Source of the DNA: Monoplex corrugatus
Taxonomy: Eukaryota > Mollusca > Gastropoda > Littorinimorpha > Ranellidae
DNA: 64,000 nucleotides
Direction of reading: 5' to 3'
Assembly (NCBI GenBank): GCA_030674185.1
Contig: JAPXFY010000026.1
Span: 50,140,246 to 50,204,245, forward strand
Shown here piece by piece: positions 59,881-64,000 of the stretch (within the stretch, counting starts at the first letter, position 1; every line of letters starts with the position of its first letter). Both the position numbers and the translations under genes were made by a program. Under the pieces are notes generated by a model. It worked only from the letters and a program-made list of their open reading frames with translations. It searched no databases and was not told the DNA's origin.

Positions 59881-60848
59881 AAGACACAGAGATTCTACTA
59901 TACAAGTTTGGAATTTGAAGCTTCTTCAAGAAAGATCGATTGTGCTCTGACATATCCACATCTGTTCCACCCAAATCTGCCAGCAATTATTTGGCAGGCC
60001 CCTTGAACCTGTACACAACCATCAGCAATGGCACAAACAGGTGAAGAGTAGGGAGATGGAGGGGACCTATGAAACACTAAGCTGAAACCACCAGAATGAC
60101 TGGAGCATTAAGTAATACCAGGCCAGTTTTCATGTTGTGGGCTTGGACCGAACTTGAGACACTGAGACCTTGAGTTCATGGCTTTTATCAAAGAAGCCAG
60201 CCAATGTGCATGAGGTAATATCACTAATACTAAAATATTCAATAATTTTCATATAATGGTATTCTCCAATATCATTTACACACAACACATTTCCACTGAG
60301 TAAAGCATACTACAACTACAGGGGTACTGTTACCACATATCAGAGTGTACAAGCATGAAGCACATGACTAGTTCTCCAGAATTGGTACTCCAAAGGGGTA
60401 GTGAACATTTTCCTCTATTACAGCTTAGAAATTAACTCCCAGGTAGCATAAAGGCTACTAATGTACTAAGTTAACAATGGAGAAGCTGTGGTAGCAGCGA
60501 TGGCACCACAATAATTTTCATTTTTAAGAAAAGTGCACTTTAAGTGCGAAAAACAAAACAAATATGGCCGCTGAAAAGTTGCAGCTGAACATGTGCTTCG
60601 AATGTTGCAGTCAAACACACACACTGTTTCAATTTATTGCGTGGTGATTGTTTTAAATCATCAATAAAACGTCAATTAAACTGTCACGACAACGCGATTA
60701 ATTTTGAAAAGTGTGTTGCATAATTATAGACTCCTGAAAATGACCATTCCGTATTCACAAGCGGAGTCACGCTATGGTGTGTGCAGTGCCTGTTCGCTAC
60801 ACACAGTTCACAAGTTCAGCTTTTCATCTTAAAATAGATATGAATTAC

Positions 60849-60990
60849 CTTCCAACCGATACCATTTAACAGAAATAAAGCAAACTATTAACTTTCTAGA
60901 ATTTTTTTTGTGAATGGCGTCACACTTATGATGCACGGAATGCCACGACTTCGAAGTCCAATTGTAGCAGACGAACGCTGCCTGGCCAGT
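60849..60990 (-). promoter_or_regulatory. Probable INPP5E promoter and non-coding exon 1
   Basis: The minus strand has a donor-like GAAG followed by GTAATTC with the exon edge at 60849. The upstream sequence (60930-61010) is the most CG-containing stretch around. It would pair with the acceptor at 59464. No transcript evidence is possible here. Confidence 0.35.
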
Positions 60991-61930
60991 CGAGCGACCG
61001 TCTAAAACGACTAATCATATGTACACATCGAGTGATGACATTTGTGCACAAGTGTGTACTGCTAAAAATAGCAGAAGCACAAAAATATGTGTGGTGTCAC
61101 ACATCGTGTCCTTGTAAGAACGGAACGAGAATTCCCCGCGCTTTCATCAGGTCAACCCTTCAACTTGCTTCAAGACTTTTCCAGCCCTTCACTGTGTTCG
61201 CGGTGAGTGCACGATGCCTTTTTTTTTTTTATTCTCTTTTTGATGTGTATATGAGTTTAAATGTGTGGTAAAGCGTAATTTTAGTGAAATGGGTCGATAA
61301 ATCCCAATACTGGCTTATTTGTCTCATCGGATTGTATGTGGCACAGTGTGTCACACTTGATCGTTGATGAACATAACGGCATCGTCTCTGTTTTAAGAAT
61401 TTTAGCATGATGAAATATGCCCACTGTTGTTAAGATGACATGTATCGACACAAAAGATAAAAGGTCTTAAAAATTTAAGTGGAAAAGCCAGTTTTAGACT
61501 TGATCATTGCCTGAAGATATGTCATGTACCTCACGGTGTCACATGTAATGTCAGCGGTGTCACATGTGAAAACGTGACACAAAACATGATTATCATGATG
61601 ATACTTTTGATTTTTGCCTAGAAATTAATTTAACATATCTGGTTCTTATGCACACAATAGCTGATCATGCAAAATAATGATAATGCACAGACTCTTACAA
61701 AATAGTGCAAACTGAGATCAATCTTAAATGTTTTCACAGTGGCGTTGCGTACCTCACGGTGTCACACTTTTCAAGTGCTTATATCTGTACAATATGAAAT
61801 GTTACATTGTTTTCTATCTTGTTTGGTTCTTTGTTGTCCAACAACCACAAGATGCAGCAATTATTTTGTATTTTTGTATATTTCAGAACTTTGAGCCATG
61901 TGGTGTCACACCGTGATGCACGCAACGCCA
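60911..61930. repeat. Dispersed GTGTCACACCGTGA motifs, some inverted
   Basis: GGCGTTGCGTACCTCACGGT GTCACAC at 61740-61767 and its inverted partner GTGTCACACCGTGATGCACG CAACGCCA at 61903-61930. Partial copies: GGCGTCACACTTATGATGCA (60917), GTGGTGTCACACATCG (61091), GTACCTCACGGTGTCACATG (61526). Origin unknown. Confidence 0.65.
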
Positions 61931-61939
61931 AGATATATT

Positions 61940-62550
61940 TTCGATTTATTATGCAAATTACTAAAAAAACAAATGAGACCCAGCTTTTTAATTTATGTTC
62001 CCTTAATCTACATTGCTTTAGCTTTCAAAATATGGCAAAAGTAAAACTATACCTCTATCTTTATTTTTGACTGCTCTGCAGCCTTTGGGGTACCAATTCT
62101 ATATTTTCACTCATAGTGTTCACATACACTGTGAGTGTATATTTTTCTTTATCAATGTAATTTTATGTAGGCCTATATATAATTTTGCCAAAGACTACTC
62201 CTCTGTTGTAGTGGGTTCTATCATAAGCACTAAGTACATGCTGAACACAGGACTTCAGCATATCATCTGCTTTGAAAAACTGGTCTCACATAGTCAGTCA
62301 AGATTAAGTAAAAAGTGGAGAAATGGGTGTGAGACAATGATAGAGCCACCATATCTCTCTTCTGAATTTTTTTTATTCAGTGTTTTTCGATACTGTATGA
62401 ACTTTGATGTATCACTGTAGTGTATACTAGTTATAGTCACACGGCACAGTCTACATGCATCCTAGAAAAATCAGAACAAAACAAAAACAAAACAAACAAA
62501 TAAAAAAACAACCAACCAACCAACCAACAACAACAACCACACACACACAC

Positions 62551-62588
<38 letters not shown>

Positions 62589-63410
62589 ACCACCACCACC
62601 AACAACGACTAAGTCAAAACAAATTTACTTGGAAGTTGGAGTCCGATAAATATTGACACCGATTAACAGATCGAGTTCCACGAATAAATGTTTTCTTAAA
62701 AATCACAGATCTAGTGTTCAAATGCTTACTTTGAATATGTCAACTGTCATAGGATGAGAGGTTCAAAATAATTAATTGGCTCAAACAAGATATCAGACAT
62801 GGAAGTACTTGCATGGTTGTTTTCAGTCGTTGAGGTAAACTAATCGGAATGCCTATCAATATGCGCATGCGTGGAACAAACGTAAAAGTACTTTAATCCT
62901 GTCGTATTAACAGTCAATTAATAAGTATTTCATTTGTCCAATGAAATACGTTTTTAGTATTTCAAATAATCACACTTCCAAGGAGTTTGAACGCATTTTG
63001 GAGTGTGTACGTGATAAAGTTCATTTACGACTTTACCTAGCTTACTTCCACCTCGCACAACCATGCGATTAAAAGAGTATTTTGTGTTGTCATAGTTTTT
63101 ATGTTTTCAAAATATTCACGCACAAAAATTCCTATTTAGTAAATTTATAGTGATGAAATCAGTGATGAAATTTTTTCTTTTTGTTACAAGGTATTGACTT
63201 GTTGTGGGTAACATATTGTATGTTTTAGGGGTGGCAACATTATTAACAGAACAGCCAAAAGATTAGCGCGGTTTAGCCTACCAACTGTGATTGTTTGGAA
63301 AGTGTGCGGCTCTCTCACTGGCCCGGCCTGCATGGAAACATTTACAGCCTGCGTGTTGTAGTCATGAAATGTAACTGCAGGCTCAGATCATACTATAGTT
63401 TCATGTGCTG
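61940..63410. other. Intergenic between INPP5E and the right-edge gene
   Basis: AT-rich. Contains an A/C-rich stretch with (CA)n at 62536-62586. A possible acceptor TGTATGTTTTAG at about 63218-63229 might begin the exon carrying the right-edge reading frame. Confidence 0.35.
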
Positions 63411-63422
63411 ATGGAGCCATGA
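63411..63422 (+). promoter_or_regulatory. Tiny upstream ORF overlapping the next start codon
   Basis: ATGGAGCCATGA encodes Met-Glu-Pro-stop; its TGA (63420-63422) overlaps the ATG (63419-63421) of the main frame as ATGA. Such overlap can limit translation and favour re-initiation. Relevance here is inference. Confidence 0.35.
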
Positions 63423-64000
63423 TTCCAGATTACATGGATAGAAAACATAACTACAGCTTCGCAAGAGAGCGACAGTTGCAGAACAAACTTCTTGCAGCAG
63501 ACGACATTTTCGATCAGCCGAAGCAGACGACAACGTCAACGAGTTCGGCCTCGGGCACATTAAGACCTAGCAACCTCAAAGATAAGTTCTTAGAAGTTAC
63601 AGGATGGTATCCAGATGACAGGGTGGTGCTAAGAAGACCCGAACATGACAATTTTTTATCAAAACCAAGAACTAGTGTGGGAACAAGAGAAGGCCTTCTT
63701 ACAAGAGATCGTAGTAAGAGGGACCTCAATGACTCTGCTTACGCCTTTCATCATTATCACGAATCCCATCGGTACATCGAACAGTACAGACGCGAACATA
63801 CGTGTACAGACTCAACAAACTCAGCAACTACACGCAATGAGTTTCTTGAACTCCAAAGATTTTATGCATACAGATCCCAAACAGGATCTTTGTATACACA
63901 TCCAACAACGGTGGGCTATGCACCACAGTCACATTCTCAGACACATAATCCCGCAAGAAGAGAACATACAAACATTCAGAACAGAGCATCAGATTCAAAC
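63419..64000 (+). CDS. Unrecognised protein, 5' part (runs off the window)
   Basis: An open frame of 194 codons without stop, from ATG 63419 to the last base. It starts MIPDYMDRKHNYSFARERQL and QNKLLAADDIFDQ, then has a Thr/Ser stretch, NLKDKFLEVTGWYPDDRVVL, RDLNDSAYAFHHYHESHRYI, EQYRREH and a Gln/His/Thr-rich part (YAPQSHSQTHNP). Composition is hydrophilic and Arg/His/Tyr-rich, with no signal peptide or membrane segment. The codon pattern is coding-like: no stops over 582 bases where random AT-rich DNA would have many. I do not recognise the family. KDKFLEVTGWYPDDRVVLRR looks like the most structured part. It is divergent from INPP5E, with start codons about 4 kb apart. Confidence 0.7.
   Translation, partial: MIPDYMDRKHNYSFARERQLQNKLLAADDIFDQPKQTTTSTSSASGTLRPSNLKDKFLEVTGWYPDDRVVLRRPEHDNFLSKPRTSVGTREGLLTRDRSKRDLNDSAYAFHHYHESHRYIEQYRREHTCTDSTNSATTRNEFLELQRFYAYRSQTGSLYTHPTTVGYAPQSHSQTHNPARREHTNIQNRASDSN

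Noticed and set aside
63514..63729. Minus-strand frame opposite the right-edge gene
   Set aside because: Shorter shadow of the 194-codon plus-strand frame, with no recognisable protein.

Overview
This is a window of animal nuclear DNA. It has spliced genes with GT-AG introns, widely spaced short exons, very heavy (CA)n/(GT)n and (CT)n microsatellites, and dense short repeats. The protein-coding parts are clear orthologues of conserved animal genes. The repeat style (several tRNA-headed SINE-like families, L2-like and RTE-like non-LTR fragments, piggyBac-type TTAA elements) together with the sHSP and INPP5E sequences suggests a spiralian, most likely a gastropod mollusc. The taxonomic call is inference only.

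Layout. (1) 1-3.8 kb, minus strand: the first two coding exons of ARL3, with a CRE-like promoter site; the rest of the gene lies left of the window. (2) 9.08-10.1 kb, plus strand: an intronless coding region for an alpha-crystallin (sHSP/HSP20) protein, broken by one frame change. (3) 16.7-26.5 kb, plus strand: RBM18 in five coding exons, 212 aa, with introns full of microsatellites and retrotransposon relics. (4) 41/44-59.4 kb, minus strand: INPP5E, the phosphoinositide 5-phosphatase. Ten consecutive exons (splice phases all agree) give about 733 residues; the C-terminal exon is uncertain. (5) 63.4 kb to the right edge, plus strand: the 5' part of an unrecognised open reading frame.

The rest is repeat DNA. 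The dominant element is a roughly 100-193 bp self-palindromic MITE that starts and ends with TTAA (termini TTAACCCTTTGACTCC and its reverse complement), with at least fifteen copies. There are also an internally deleted piggyBac transposase relic flanked by TTAA, a 421-bp hAT-like MITE with perfect 13-bp inverted ends, an L2-like reverse transcriptase inserted into one TTAA MITE, five RTE-like C-terminal fragments ending in (GAT)n, three or four SINE-like families, and several minisatellites. One of these, 11 x 67 bp, is built from the end of a MITE plus its flank.

How the genes relate: ARL3 and INPP5E act in the same ciliary pathway in animals (ARL3-GTP releases lipidated INPP5E from its carrier inside the cilium). 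Here they lie about 40 kb apart on the same strand. RBM18 and the sHSP between them have no obvious functional link to that pathway.
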